64,000 nt of DNA from Rhodoferax sp. (GCF_025354435.1 NZ_JANXMU010000015.1:29450-93449), one strand, 5' to 3'. Counted from the stretch's first letter, positions 37,746 to 47,512 are shown. A program made the numbers and translations. The notes: generated by a model not told the origin, from the sequence alone.

Positions 37746-39356
37746 ATGGCGACCTGCGGCGAAGCATTGGTGGGTTTACTGGCCCAGTACGGCGTGGAAT
37801 GCATTTTTGGCATTCCCGGCGTGCACACCGTAGAGCTGTACCGGGGCGTGGCCGCGTCCGGCCTGCGGCACATCACGCCACGCCACGAGCAGGGGGCCGG
37901 GTTTGCGGCCGACGGCTATGCCCGGGTCAGCGGCAAGCCGGGCGTGTGCTTCATCATCACTGGGCCGGGCATGACCAATATCGTCACCGCCATGGCCCAG
38001 GCGCTGGCGGATTCGATCCCGATGCTGGTGATCTCCAGCGTCAACGCACGCCACCAGCTGGGGCGCGGCAGCGGCCATTTGCACGAGCTGCCGTCGCAGC
38101 AAAAGCTGGTGGCGGGGGTCAGCGTGTTCTCGCACACCCTGATGTCGCCCGACGCACTGCCCGAGGTGCTGGCGCGCGCCTTTGCGGTGTTTGCCAGCGC
38201 CCGGCCCGGCCCGGTGCACATCGAGATTCCGCTGGACGTGATCGTCGCCCCGGCGGACCACCTGCAATTGGCCATGGCCGCACTGCCCTTGCGCCCGGCG
38301 GCAGCGCCCGCACAGGTCCAGCAGGCGGCCCAGCTACTGGCATCGGCACAGCGGCCCTTGATTCTGGTCGGCGGCGGTGCGCTGGACGCGGCCCAGCCGC
38401 TGTGGGCGCTGGCCCAGGCGCTGCAGGCCCCGGTGCAGCTGACCATCAACGCCAAAGGCCTGCTGCTGCCCACCGAGCCGCTGCTGTGCGGCTCCATCCA
38501 GTCCACCCAGGCCGGTAGGCTGCTGGCGCGCCAGGCCGACGTGGTGCTGGCCGTGGGCACCGAGCTGGGCGAGACCGACTACGACGCAGTGTTTGATGGC
38601 GGCTTTGCGCTGCCGGGGCGGCTGGTGCGCATCGACATCGACCCGGCCCAGCTGGCCCGCAACTACCGCTGCGAGATCGGCATCGTGGCCGACGCAGCCC
38701 AGGCCCTGGGCGCGCTGGTGGATGCCCTGCCCACCTGCGTGCCCACCCCCGGCTGGGGGGCGGCCCGTGCCCAGGCCGCATGGACCGATGCGCAGGCCGA
38801 GTTCGACGCCCCCACCCGCAGCCTGACCGCGCTGATCACGCTGGTAGACCAGGCCCTGCCCGGTGCCATCTTCGTCGGCGATTCCACCCAAACCGTGTAC
38901 GTGGGCAACCTCAGCTTCAACCCGCTGGGCCTGCGCCGCTGGTTCAACGCCTCTACCGGCTACGGCACGCTGGGCTACGGCCTGCCTGCGGCCAACGGCG
39001 CGCAACTGGCGGCCCCCGGCACGCCGGTGGTGGCGCTGGTGGGCGATGGCGGCCTGCTGTTCACCCTGTCCGAGCTGGCCACGGCCGTCGAGGCGCAGCT
39101 GCCGGTGGTGGTACTGCTGTGGAACAACCAGGGCTACGGCGAAATCAAGAAGTTCATGCTGCGCACCGGCGTAGCCCCCATCGGCGTAGACCTGGCCACG
39201 CCCGACTTTGTGGCCATCGCCCAGGGCTTTGGCTGCCACACGGATACCGTGGCCAACCCCGCGCAACTGCGCGCCGCCCTGGCCCGCACCCCCGGGCGCG
39301 ACCGACCCACCCTGGTGCACATCGACGAAGCCACGTGGTTCCAGGCCACCGCCTGA
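37746..39356 (+). CDS. TPP-dependent decarboxylase, AruI-like (5-guanidino-2-oxopentanoate decarboxylase)
   Basis: This 536-residue protein has the three-domain acetolactate-synthase fold: the catalytic Glu region HITPRHEQGAGFAADGYARV, a central cofactor domain, and the TPP motif VGDGGLLFTLSELATAVEAQ with a downstream Asn-Asn-Gln. Overall it reads like AruI of the arginine transaminase pathway, which makes 4-guanidinobutyraldehyde, but other 2-oxoacid decarboxylases cannot be excluded. A RidA gene follows 48 bases downstream, which fits imine-generating amino-acid catabolism. Confidence 0.75.
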   Translation: MATCGEALVGLLAQYGVECIFGIPGVHTVELYRGVAASGLRHITPRHEQGAGFAADGYARVSGKPGVCFIITGPGMTNIVTAMAQALADSIPMLVISSVNARHQLGRGSGHLHELPSQQKLVAGVSVFSHTLMSPDALPEVLARAFAVFASARPGPVHIEIPLDVIVAPADHLQLAMAALPLRPAAAPAQVQQAAQLLASAQRPLILVGGGALDAAQPLWALAQALQAPVQLTINAKGLLLPTEPLLCGSIQSTQAGRLLARQADVVLAVGTELGETDYDAVFDGGFALPGRLVRIDIDPAQLARNYRCEIGIVADAAQALGALVDALPTCVPTPGWGAARAQAAWTDAQAEFDAPTRSLTALITLVDQALPGAIFVGDSTQTVYVGNLSFNPLGLRRWFNASTGYGTLGYGLPAANGAQLAAPGTPVVALVGDGGLLFTLSELATAVEAQLPVVVLLWNNQGYGEIKKFMLRTGVAPIGVDLATPDFVAIAQGFGCHTDTVANPAQLRAALARTPGRDRPTLVHIDEATWFQATA

Positions 39357-39404
39357 TGCCCCTTACTATCGGCCTTTCTTTTCATCCACCCGAAAGTTGC
39401 TCCC

Positions 39405-39758
39405 ATGACCATCCAGCGCATCCACCCCGGTAACCGCCTGTGCGACGCCACCCTCCACAACGGCGTGGCCTACCTAGCCGGGCAGATTCCCGAAGATGCC
39501 AGCCTGCCCATCGCCGCCCAAACGCAAAGCGTGCTGGACCAGATCGACAGCGTGCTGGCCCTGGCCGGTAGCGACAAGTCGCGCATCCTGAGCGCCACCA
39601 TCTACCTGTCCAGCATGGGCGACTTCGCCGCCATGAACGCCGTGTGGGATGCCTGGATCGGCACCACCGGCATCGGCCCCGCCCGCGCCACGGTAGAGGC
39701 GCGGCTGGCCAAGCAAGAGATCAAGGTCGAGATCATGGTGATCGCAGCCCAGGCATAA
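39405..39758 (+). CDS. RidA family enamine/imine deaminase
   Basis: This 117-residue YjgF/YER057c/UK114 protein has the N-terminus RIHPGNRLCDATLHNGVAYL and the C-terminal motif GPARATVEARLAKQEIKVEI, including the Arg that binds the carboxylate. It hydrolyses reactive enamines or imines. It is likely co-transcribed with the decarboxylase gene. Confidence 0.9.
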   Translation: MTIQRIHPGNRLCDATLHNGVAYLAGQIPEDASLPIAAQTQSVLDQIDSVLALAGSDKSRILSATIYLSSMGDFAAMNAVWDAWIGTTGIGPARATVEARLAKQEIKVEIMVIAAQA

Positions 39759-39806
39759 AAATACCCATTAGCGCAGGCAGTACCTGCGCATAACGCTATT
39801 TTTTAA
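39757..39806. repeat. AT-rich palindromic intergenic repeat, copy 6
   Basis: AAAAATACCCATTAGCGCAGG - CAGTA - CCTGCGCATAACGCTATTTTTTAA. It begins at the ridA stop codon and, with a T tract, could act as a terminator. Confidence 0.75.
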
Positions 39807-39825
39807 GGAGCAAACCACCCGCTGT

Positions 39826-40470
39826 TCATGGGGTCGGCTTGTTCCCGGCCAAGCCCTGGAACACCGATGCAAATTTGTTCACCAAGTACGGGGCAAACAG
39901 CGTCAGACCGGCCATCAGAAAGTCCACCACGCTGTCCATCCGGTCGGGCATCCTGCCGGTGCTACCTAGGGCAAACAGTGCGAACGCGCCAAAGCCGATG
40001 AACAGAAACAAAATTGCCACCATGCCCATCAGGGCAATCACCCGGCTGCTGCTGGCGCGCATTTGCGGGGCCAGCACCGGCTTGCCGTCGGGGTCCTTGT
40101 CCAGCGTGCGGGTGGTCACGCCATTCACCATCACCTCGGTATAGGCAGGTAACAGCGTCTCTTCAGACAAGGCATCGGCCAAAGACCATTGTGGTGCTTT
40201 CAGCAAGGCCGAGCGGATCACCAGGATGGCGACCACCGCGCCAAACAGCGCCACCAGCGGCACGAAATACAGCAACCAGGTCGCCGGAGGAACCCACACA
40301 ACCGCAGCGGATGCATAGGCCGCCGATGCCGCAGGCTTGGCCGCTGCCAGCACCACGGTGGCCATCAGATCGGCAGGATGGGTGGGCGGCGACTCGGCGT
40401 GGGCCAGAGCCCCCGCGTAGAGAGCCGCAAACGGTGCGCACAGGCGCAGAGGACGGATAGACAGAGGCAT
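39826..40470 (-). CDS. membrane protein of unknown function
   Basis: This 214-residue protein has an N-terminal signal-like segment (PFAALYAGALAHAES), two strong membrane helices (WLLYFVPLVALFGAVVAILV and VIALMGMVAILFLFIGFGAF) and an amphipathic C-terminal helix. ATG 40470 is preferred over 40578 because AGGAGG lies just upstream. No family recognised. Confidence 0.65.
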   Translation of the reverse strand: MPLSIRPLRLCAPFAALYAGALAHAESPPTHPADLMATVVLAAAKPAASAAYASAAVVWVPPATWLLYFVPLVALFGAVVAILVIRSALLKAPQWSLADALSEETLLPAYTEVMVNGVTTRTLDKDPDGKPVLAPQMRASSSRVIALMGMVAILFLFIGFGAFALFALGSTGRMPDRMDSVVDFLMAGLTLFAPYLVNKFASVFQGLAGNKPTP

Positions 40471-40618
40471 GGTTCCTCCTGGGGCGGTCAACAGGAATAG
40501 AACTATGCGCCCGCCTGTCCCAAGAAGAAACCCACCACATCGCAGGCATCCGCAATATAGAGGAAGACGCGCAGACACCGACAGACCGTAGCCTCTCGCA
40601 TGCGGGTAAGAGTTTTAT

Positions 40619-40671
40619 ATAAAAATAGCCGCCAGCGCAGTAAGTACCTGCACTGACAGCTACGTTTTAGA
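40619..40671. repeat. AT-rich palindromic intergenic repeat, copy 7
   Basis: ATAAAAATAGCCGCCAGCGCAG ... CTGACAGCTACGTTTTAGA, between the membrane-protein gene's 5' end and the topB 3' end. Confidence 0.7.
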
Positions 40672-40685
40672 TAGCGCCTGTTTTT

Positions 40686-43640
40686 TTAAGCTAAGTGCTT
40701 GCCGATCAGCCCGGTCAACTCAAACATGTTGATCTGCGGCTTGCCGAAGACCGGGGCCAACAGTGCGTCGGCGTTGATGTTGCGCTTGTTGGCGGCATCT
40801 TGCAGGTTGTTGGCCTTGATGTAGTCCCACAGCTTTTTAATGACCTGCGGGCGCGGCAGGGCCTCGGCACCGACCACCGCAGCCAGGGCCGCGCTGGGGG
40901 TCAGGCCGCCGGTGCTGGTGCTGGCCTTTTTGACAGCAACTTTCTTGGTGGGCACTTTTTTGGCGGCAGCCACCTTCTTGGCTGGAGCGGCCTTTTTTGC
41001 CGCAGCCGACTTGGCTGCAGGGGCGGCTTTGGCAGCAAATTTGGCCGCAGCACCGGGGCGGGGCGGGAACTTGCTGGGGGCAAATTCAAAGTTCACCTTG
41101 CCCGCTTCCGCGTCCCAGGCCAGGTGGGCCTTGAAGGCGCGGCGGGTGCGCATGGAGACGAACTTGTCCAGCAGGTCGGTCTTGCCGGTGGCCAGCAGCT
41201 TGGACATCTGGGCGTTTTCTACCGGCTGCTGCAAAATGATTTTGCCGCTCTTGAAGTCGCAGCTTGGGGTGGGCTGGGCCAGCGTGGGCACGGTTTTTTC
41301 GCAGACAAAGTTGGCTCCGTGCTCGTGCACCGGGCTGCCGCATTTGGGGCAGTTGCCCAGCGATGGCGCATCGCCAAAGTCCACCAACTCGCCGGATTCT
41401 TCGCCCTTTTTGTCGTCGCCAAAGTCGAATTCCAGCTTGTAGTTCTTGGTTTCCTCGTCGAACTTGATGGTCATCTCGGCGGTGAACGGCCAGCCTGCCT
41501 TGGAACGGAAGCCCTCCAGCGGGCCGATCTTGCGGTCGCGCATGAACTGCTCGACCTCGGCACGCTCGAAGGTGCGGCCGGCAGGCGATTTGCCAAACGA
41601 GAAGCCGCAGCCGTCACTGTGGCCGTCGGCCCCGGTACAGGTGTAGCGGCGGTAGTTTTCCTTGACGATGCCGCCGCAGTTGGGGCAAGGCGTGGCCACG
41701 GTGATGTAGTCGCCGGGGATGGTGTCGCGGTCGTATTCCTTGGCTTTTTTGACCATGCGCTCGGTCATGCCCGCAATCTCGGCCATGAAGCTGGCCCGGC
41801 TCAACTGGCCGCGCTCCATCTGCGCCAGCTTGTATTCCCACTCGCCGGTGAGCTCGGCCTTGGAGAGTTCTTCCACGCCCAGGCCGCGCAACAGCGTCAT
41901 CAGCTGGAAGGCCTTGGCGGTGGGCAGCATTTCGCGGCCCTCGCGCAGCAGGTATTTCTCGGCGATCAGGCCTTCGATGATGGAGGCGCGGGTGGCAGGC
42001 GTGCCGAGGCCTTTTTCCTGCATGGCTTCGCGCAGCTCGTCGTCGTCGATGGTCTTGCCCGCGCCTTCCATGGCCCCCAGCAGGGTGGCTTCGGAATAGC
42101 GCGCGGGGGGTCGGGTTTTCAGGGCCTTGGGGTCGGCAGCGATGGTTTGCACAGTTTCGCCGGGGCGCACGATGACCAGGTTTTTGCCGTCTTTTTCATC
42201 GTCGTCGTTGACGGCTTCCTTGCCGTAGATGGCCAGCCAACCGGGTTTGACCAGCACCTTGCCGTCGGTGCGGAAGGCGTATTTTTTGGCTTCCACGGCC
42301 ACGGTGCTGATACGCGTCGTGATTTGGTATTCGGCACTCGGGAAGAACACCGACATAAAGCGGCGCACCACGAAGTCGTACAGCTTTTGCTCGGCATCGC
42401 TCAGGCCGCTGGGGGCTTGCAGCGTGGGGATGATGGCAAAGTGGTCGCTGACCTTGCTGTTGTCGAACACGCGCTTGGTCGGCTTGACGTAGTGGTTCGC
42501 CACCGCCTGCTTGGCAAACGGGGCCAGGTGCGCCATGCCGCTGTTGGCCAGCATGGCCATGGTTTCATGCACCACGGGCACGTAGTCTTCGGGCAGGGCG
42601 CGGGAGTCGGTACGTGGATAGGTCAGGGCCTTATGGCGCTCGTACAGGCTTTGCGCCAGGGCCAGCGTGGTCTTGGCGCTGAAGCCAAAGCGGCTGTTGG
42701 CCTCGCGCTGCAGCGACGTGAGGTCGAACAAAGCGGGCGATGCCTGGGTGGTGGGCTTGCTTTCTTCGGTGACGGTGGCGGGCTTGCCGCGGGCGGCGTT
42801 GGCGATGTCCTGGGCTTCGCGGGCGGTCCAGACGCGGTCTGCACGCTGCTCAGGGTCGGGCTGGCCGTCTGGGCCAGACGGCGGTTTCTTGAACTGCGGG
42901 TCGAACCATTTGCCGGGGTAGGCACCGGCCTCGGCCTGGAAGCTGCCGTGGATTTCCCAGTAGTCGCGGCTGACAAACTTGCGGATTTTTTCCTCGCGCT
43001 CCACCACCACCGACAGGGTGGGGGTTTGCACCCGGCCCACGGTGGTCAAAAAGAAGCCCCCGTCGCGCGAGTTGAACGCGGTCATGGCGCGGGTGCCGTT
43101 GATGCCGACCAGCCAGTCGGCCTCGGAGCGCGAGCGGGCGGCATCGGCCAGGCCCTGCATCTGCGCCTCGGAGCGCAGCGCACCAAAGCCGTCGCGGATG
43201 GCTTGCGGCGTCATGGACTGCAGCCACAGGCGGCGCACCGGCTTGGCCAGCGGCTTGCTGCCCCCGGCGTACTGCTCGATCAGGCGGAAGATTAGCTCCC
43301 CCTCGCGGCCCGCATCGCAGGCGTTGATGATGTCGGTCACGTCCTTGCGCTTGGCCTGCTTGACCACGGCGTTCAGGCGGGTTTTGGTTTTGTCGACGGG
43401 CTTGAGGTCGAAATACGGTGGGATGACGGGCAGATGCGCAAAGCTCCACTTGCCGCGCTTCACGTCGAACTCTTCCGGGGCCTGGATCTCCAGCAGGTGG
43501 CCCACCGCGCTGGTGACCACGTACTTCTCGCTCTCGAAATACTCGTCGAACTTTTCAAACTTGCCTGCGGTGGGCGTAAGCGCCCGCACGATGTCTTGTG
43601 CAACAGACGGTTTTTCTGCAATCACCAATGTTTTTGTCAT
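40686..43640 (-). CDS. topB: DNA topoisomerase III with histone-like tail and SWIB domain
   Basis: This 984-residue type IA topoisomerase has TOPRIM (VIAEKPSVAQD, DACDAGREGELIF) and the catalytic Tyr in LTYPRTDS. Past the ~650-residue core there are Cys-rich zinc-binding segments (CPNCGG..., CPKCGSP...). Then comes a Lys/Ala/Pro tail (about 860-907, units such as AAKKAAPAKKVAAAKK) and a C-terminal SWIB/MDM2 domain (about 913-984, LPRPQVIKKLWDYIKANNLQ). It relaxes and decatenates DNA. ATG 43640 directly precedes TKTLVIAEKPS. It is divergent from a SET-domain methyltransferase gene. Confidence 0.95.
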   Translation of the reverse strand: MTKTLVIAEKPSVAQDIVRALTPTAGKFEKFDEYFESEKYVVTSAVGHLLEIQAPEEFDVKRGKWSFAHLPVIPPYFDLKPVDKTKTRLNAVVKQAKRKDVTDIINACDAGREGELIFRLIEQYAGGSKPLAKPVRRLWLQSMTPQAIRDGFGALRSEAQMQGLADAARSRSEADWLVGINGTRAMTAFNSRDGGFFLTTVGRVQTPTLSVVVEREEKIRKFVSRDYWEIHGSFQAEAGAYPGKWFDPQFKKPPSGPDGQPDPEQRADRVWTAREAQDIANAARGKPATVTEESKPTTQASPALFDLTSLQREANSRFGFSAKTTLALAQSLYERHKALTYPRTDSRALPEDYVPVVHETMAMLANSGMAHLAPFAKQAVANHYVKPTKRVFDNSKVSDHFAIIPTLQAPSGLSDAEQKLYDFVVRRFMSVFFPSAEYQITTRISTVAVEAKKYAFRTDGKVLVKPGWLAIYGKEAVNDDDEKDGKNLVIVRPGETVQTIAADPKALKTRPPARYSEATLLGAMEGAGKTIDDDELREAMQEKGLGTPATRASIIEGLIAEKYLLREGREMLPTAKAFQLMTLLRGLGVEELSKAELTGEWEYKLAQMERGQLSRASFMAEIAGMTERMVKKAKEYDRDTIPGDYITVATPCPNCGGIVKENYRRYTCTGADGHSDGCGFSFGKSPAGRTFERAEVEQFMRDRKIGPLEGFRSKAGWPFTAEMTIKFDEETKNYKLEFDFGDDKKGEESGELVDFGDAPSLGNCPKCGSPVHEHGANFVCEKTVPTLAQPTPSCDFKSGKIILQQPVENAQMSKLLATGKTDLLDKFVSMRTRRAFKAHLAWDAEAGKVNFEFAPSKFPPRPGAAAKFAAKAAPAAKSAAAKKAAPAKKVAAAKKVPTKKVAVKKASTSTGGLTPSAALAAVVGAEALPRPQVIKKLWDYIKANNLQDAANKRNINADALLAPVFGKPQINMFELTGLIGKHLA

Positions 43641-43779
43641 AGGAATTTCGCCAATTTCTGAATTCTGTGGGGGGCTTTGCGGGGCGGCGGCTCTTATATA
43701 GCCGGGGCCACTTCTACAATCCGTTTCAACCAGTGTGCAATTGCGCACGCTTGGTTCCCTTATTTAAGTTAACAGAGTT

Positions 43780-44289
43780 TTGCCCTTGACTTCCAAAACC
43801 CCCGTGAAAGCCGTTACAAAAACCGGCCGCCGCATCCAGGTGCGCCGCTCTGGCGTGCATGGCAAAGGCGTTTTTGCCCTGCAAGACATCGCCGCGGGCG
43901 ACACGGTGGCCGAGTACGTGGGCGAGGTCATCTCGTGGGATGAAGCCCAGGAACGCCACCCGCACGACCCCGCGCAGCCCAACCACACCTTCTACTTCCA
44001 TGTGGATGCGGACCGGGTGATCGACGCCAACTTTGGCGGCAACGCCTCGCGCTGGATCAACCACGCCTGCGAGCCCAACTGCGAAACCGACGAGCAAGAC
44101 GGCCGCATTTTCATCATCGCCCTGCGTGACATTGCCGCGGGCGAAGAGCTGAACTACGACTACGGCCTGATGTTGGAAGAACGCTACACCCCCAAGCTCA
44201 AGGCCGAATACCCCTGCTGGTGCGGCGCACCCAGCTGCCGGGGCACGCTGCTGGCCCCCAAGCGCCGTATCAGCAAGTTGCGCAAATGA
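43780..44289 (+). CDS. SET-domain protein-lysine N-methyltransferase
   Basis: This ~169-residue SET protein has the N-SET motif GVHGKGVFALQDIAAGD, the AdoMet/catalytic motif RWINHACEPNCE (NHxxxPN) and ELNYDYG (ELxYDY), plus a post-SET-like Cys motif (CWCGAPSCRG). It should methylate lysine in a protein. No ATG is available: TTG 43780 or 43786 are the likely starts, and GTG 43804 is possible. The stop overlaps the birA ATG (ATGA). It is divergent from topB, whose product carries a Lys-rich tail. Confidence 0.88.
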   Translation: MPLTSKTPVKAVTKTGRRIQVRRSGVHGKGVFALQDIAAGDTVAEYVGEVISWDEAQERHPHDPAQPNHTFYFHVDADRVIDANFGGNASRWINHACEPNCETDEQDGRIFIIALRDIAAGEELNYDYGLMLEERYTPKLKAEYPCWCGAPSCRGTLLAPKRRISKLRK

Positions 44290-45044
44290 TCTGGCCTGCC
44301 GAGTCCATCTGGGAAGCCATCTACCCGCTGCTGCCCGACTTCACCGTCGAGGTGCTGCCGCAGGTCGATTCCACCAACAGCGAACTGATGCGCCGCGTGC
44401 GCGCCGGGCACTTTGAGCCCACCCTGCTGGTGGCCGAGCAGCAAACCGCGGGCCGGGGCCGCCTGGGCCGCGACTGGCACAGCGCCGTGGGTGCATCGCT
44501 GACCTTTTCGCTGGCGCTGCCGCTGGCCCCCGCCGACTGGTCCGGCCTGTCGCTGGCCGTGGGCGTGAGCGTGGCGCAGAGCCTGCACCCCGACTTGCAG
44601 CTGAAATGGCCCAACGACGTGTGGCTGCAGGGCCGCAAGCTCGGCGGCATCCTGATAGAGACCGCCGGCCAGGGCGACCAGCGCGTAGCCGTCATCGGCA
44701 TCGGCCTGAACATCGCCCCCCGGGAGGCGGCTGGCCTGTCCACGCCCCCGGCCTGGCTGCAGGAAGTGCTGCCGGACGTGGATGCCGGTGCCGCCCTGCT
44801 GCGCATCGCCGCGCCGCTGGTGCAGGCCCTGAAGGCATTCGAGCTGGCCGGGTTCGCCCCGTTCCAGCCGCAGTTTGCCCAGCGCGACCTGCTGCTGGAC
44901 CGCGCCATCACGCTCAGCAATGGCACCGTGGGCATGGCGCGCGGCGTGGACCCGCTGGGCGGCCTGCGGGTGCAAACCCCCGAAGGCATGCAGACGGTGA
45001 CCAGCGCCGAAGTCAGCGTGCGCCCCGCCAAAGATGGCAGTTAA
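44286..45044 (+). CDS. birA: biotin--[acetyl-CoA-carboxylase] ligase
   Basis: This 252-residue group I biotin protein ligase lacks the N-terminal DNA-binding domain of E. coli BirA. It has the BPL motifs STNSELMRR, GRGRLGRDWHS, KWPNDVWLQGRKLGGILIE and GIGLNIA. It biotinylates the carboxyl carrier protein of acetyl-CoA carboxylase. ATG 44286 overlaps the SET stop by four bases; its 3' end overlaps the SPOR gene by 11 bases. Confidence 0.94.
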   Translation: MIWPAESIWEAIYPLLPDFTVEVLPQVDSTNSELMRRVRAGHFEPTLLVAEQQTAGRGRLGRDWHSAVGASLTFSLALPLAPADWSGLSLAVGVSVAQSLHPDLQLKWPNDVWLQGRKLGGILIETAGQGDQRVAVIGIGLNIAPREAAGLSTPPAWLQEVLPDVDAGAALLRIAAPLVQALKAFELAGFAPFQPQFAQRDLLLDRAITLSNGTVGMARGVDPLGGLRVQTPEGMQTVTSAEVSVRPAKDGS

Positions 45045-45717
45045 GCCGATGCTGCGCGGAATCGTTTTATTTTTGCTGCTGGCCAACGGCGTGTATTTCG
45101 CCTGGTCGCAGGGCTTGTTGGCGGCCTACGGCCTGGCACCGGCCCCGGTGTCCGAGCCGCAACGGCTGGAGCAGCAAATCCACCCCGAAATGGTGGTGCT
45201 GGTGCCGCCGCACAGCGCGGAGGCGGCTTCTGCGCCCACCCAGGTAGCCAGCGCCCCTGCCGAGCCCACCGAATGCCTGACCGCGGGCATGTTCGACGTG
45301 GCGCGCGGCACTCTGCTGGCCAAAGCCCTGGCCGATGCCCTGCCCGCCGGGTCGTGGTCGCTGGAGCCGGGCGTGGAGCCGGGCCGCTGGATGGTCTACA
45401 TGGGCCGCTACGCCAGCACCGAGCTGCTGGAGCGCAAAAAGGCCGAACTGCGTGGCATGCACGTCAAATACGAGCCCGCACCCGCCAACCTGGAGCCCGG
45501 CCTGTCGCTGGGCAGCTTTGACACCGAAGCCGCGGCCAACAAGCTGCTGGGCGAGGTAACCCAGCACGGGGTACGCACCGCCCACGTGGTGGCCGAGCGC
45601 CTGGAATCCCACGGCATGCGGCTCAAGCTGCCCACGGTGGATGCGGCGCTGAAAACCCGGCTGGAGGCGCTGAAACCGGCGCTGGGCGGCAAAGCCCTCA
45701 AAACCTGCCCGGCTTAG
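45034..45717 (+). CDS. SPOR-domain membrane protein
   Basis: This 227-residue protein has one N-terminal membrane helix (RGIVLFLLLANGVYFAW), a Pro/Ala-rich periplasmic linker, and a C-terminal SPOR-like domain (about 85-205) with WMVYMGRYAS and SLGSFDTEAAANKLL. SPOR domains bind denuded glycan at the division septum. The start overlaps birA; ATG 45049 is an alternative with a similar membrane helix. Confidence 0.8.
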   Translation: MAVKPMLRGIVLFLLLANGVYFAWSQGLLAAYGLAPAPVSEPQRLEQQIHPEMVVLVPPHSAEAASAPTQVASAPAEPTECLTAGMFDVARGTLLAKALADALPAGSWSLEPGVEPGRWMVYMGRYASTELLERKKAELRGMHVKYEPAPANLEPGLSLGSFDTEAAANKLLGEVTQHGVRTAHVVAERLESHGMRLKLPTVDAALKTRLEALKPALGGKALKTCPA

Positions 45718-45726
45718 GAGCCCGAC

Positions 45727-46125
45727 ATGGAAACAATCCACCTAGTTCGGTCGCTGCTGGTCATTTCCCTGGGGGCTTCGCTGGGAGCCATCCTGCGCTG
45801 GGGCCTGGGCCTGGCCTTCAACGCGGTGTACCCCAGCATCCCGCCGGGCACCTGGCTAGCCAATATGCTGGGCGGCTACCTGATCGGTGTGGCCGTGGCC
45901 TACTTTGCCGACCATGGCGGCTTGCCACCCGAATGGCGGCTGCTGGTGATCACCGGTTTTCTGGGCGGCCTGACCACCTTTTCCACCTTCTCCGCCGAGG
46001 TAGTCACCCTGGTCCAGCAGGGTCGGATGCTGTGGGCCGGGCTGGCCATCTCCGCCCACGTGGTGGGCTCCCTGCTGATGACCATGCTGGGCATGGCCAC
46101 CGTGGGCTGGGTCAAGACTTTTTAA
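45727..46125 (+). CDS. crcB: fluoride efflux transporter CrcB/Fluc
   Basis: This 132-residue protein has four membrane helices and the Fluc signatures [18 protein letters not shown] (pore Asn) and [13 protein letters not shown]. It exports fluoride as a dual-topology dimer. It lies 9 bases after the SPOR gene. I see no crcB (fluoride) riboswitch directly upstream. It converges with the methyltransferase gene with a 4-base overlap. Confidence 0.95.
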   Translation: METIHLVRSLLVISLGASLGAILRWGLGLAFNAVYPSIPPGTWLANMLGGYLIGVAVAYFADHGGLPPEWRLLVITGFLGGLTTFSTFSAEVVTLVQQGRMLWAGLAISAHVVGSLLMTMLGMATVGWVKTF

Positions 46126-47324
46126 ACGCCTGCTACCGCTAGGCGCCAGAGCGACGTGACTTCCGCCGCCCGCGCTGCATGCAGGGCGGCCGTGGCATCG
46201 GTGGCCTTGGGGTGCAGCGGCTTGGCATCCAGGCGCTCCAGCACCTTCAGTCCGTGGGTGTCAAACGCGGCCAGCAGCTCGGCGCGGGTGCGCAGGCCCA
46301 GGTGCTCGGCAAAGTCGGACAACACCAGCCAGCCCTCGCCGCCGGGTGCCAGGTGCCCTTTCAGCCCGGCCAAAAAGCCCAGCAGCATGCGGCTGTCTTC
46401 GTCGTACACCGCGTGCTCGATCGGTGAGCCGGGCCGGGCAGGCAGCCAGGGCGGGTTGCAGACGATCAGCGTGGCCTGGCCTTCGGGGAACAGATCGGTT
46501 TGCACCACCTGCACCTGCTTGGCCACGCCCAGCAAGGCCAGGTTGTCGCGGGCACAGGCCAGGGCGCGCGGGTCGGTGTCGGTGGCCACCACCTGGGCCA
46601 CGCCGCGCCGTACCAGCACGGCGGCCAGCACGCCGGTGCCGGTGCCGATGTCAAATGCGACGCCGGGCGCTGGCAAGGGTGCTTTCGCCACCAGGTCGAT
46701 GTACTCGCCGCGCACCGGCGAAAACACGCCGTAGTGCGGGTGGATGCGGTTCAGCGGGGCCTCGCCCAGCGCCGCGATCTCCAAGCCCTTGCGGCGCCAT
46801 TCGTGGGTGCTGGTCAGGCCCTGCAGCTCGCGCAGCGTGATGACCGACGGGCCGACGGCCAGGTCCGCCGGGCCCCAGGCTGCCAGGCAGGCGGCATGCA
46901 CATTGGGCGCGCGGCGCAGCGGGATGGTGTAGTCGGCGTTCACCGGCAGCAGCAGCATGTTCAGCACCCGGGCGCGCTGGGCCTGGGCCTGGCGGTACAG
47001 GTGGAAGGCCTCGGCGGGGGCGGCGGCCTCCTTGGGGGCTTTGCGCTGCTTGCGTGCCGGGGTTTTGTCGATGCGCCGGGCGATGGCCTGCAGCAACTGG
47101 CGGGCGTTGTGGAAATCGCCGCGCCACAGCAGGGCCGTGCCCTCGCAGGCCAGGCGGTAAGCGGTGTCGGCGGACATGGTGTCGTCGGCCAGCACCACGC
47201 GCTTGGGCGCGGGCGCGCCGCGCTCGGAACGCCAATGGGCGGACTGGGGCTGGTCGGCTTCGGTCCAGTGGATGGTGCTGTCGGCGGGTAGCGTAGAGGG
47301 AGAAGAGGCAATAGGGGTAGGCAT
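46122..47324 (-). CDS. class I SAM-dependent methyltransferase
   Basis: This 400-residue protein has a C-terminal Rossmann methyltransferase domain with motif [15 protein letters not shown], acidic motif II and NPPW ([10 protein letters not shown]), the N6-Asn/Gln/adenine type motif of HemK/PrmC/RsmC-like enzymes. The N-terminal ~180 residues form a family-specific domain with a Lys/Arg-rich segment. The substrate may be a protein Gln or an RNA base; sequence does not decide. Confidence 0.8.
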   Translation of the reverse strand: MPTPIASSPSTLPADSTIHWTEADQPQSAHWRSERGAPAPKRVVLADDTMSADTAYRLACEGTALLWRGDFHNARQLLQAIARRIDKTPARKQRKAPKEAAAPAEAFHLYRQAQAQRARVLNMLLLPVNADYTIPLRRAPNVHAACLAAWGPADLAVGPSVITLRELQGLTSTHEWRRKGLEIAALGEAPLNRIHPHYGVFSPVRGEYIDLVAKAPLPAPGVAFDIGTGTGVLAAVLVRRGVAQVVATDTDPRALACARDNLALLGVAKQVQVVQTDLFPEGQATLIVCNPPWLPARPGSPIEHAVYDEDSRMLLGFLAGLKGHLAPGGEGWLVLSDFAEHLGLRTRAELLAAFDTHGLKVLERLDAKPLHPKATDATAALHAARAAEVTSLWRLAVAGV

Positions 47325-47395
47325 AGTCGGCTTCTTTTAACAGATGGGCCGCACGGGCCCGCACCGCGCGCCTGGTGGCAAGCTGGTTTTGCTAT

Positions 47396-47448
47396 GTTTT
47401 TAATAGCTAATAGCGTAAGTAGCATATGCACTAGCGGCCTATTTCTTA
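47396..47448. repeat. AT-rich palindromic intergenic repeat, copy 8
   Basis: TTTTTAATAGCTAATAGCG ... ATATGCACTAGCGGCCTATTTC, in the divergent gap between the methyltransferase and the next secreted-protein gene. Confidence 0.75.
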
Positions 47449-47512
47449 TAAATTTATAGGTAACTCCGTCGAATGTATAGTGGCCAGTCCGCCACCTTGG
47501 GGATTTGGGAGC

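Noticed and set aside
40695..43295. 866-codon open frame antisense to topB
   Set aside because: High GC creates long antisense frames. The protein is low-complexity Gly/His/Val-rich with no motif, and topB is unambiguous.
45600..45726. Fluoride riboswitch before crcB
   Set aside because: The SPOR coding region occupies the space up to 9 bases before crcB, and I could not recognise the riboswitch core.
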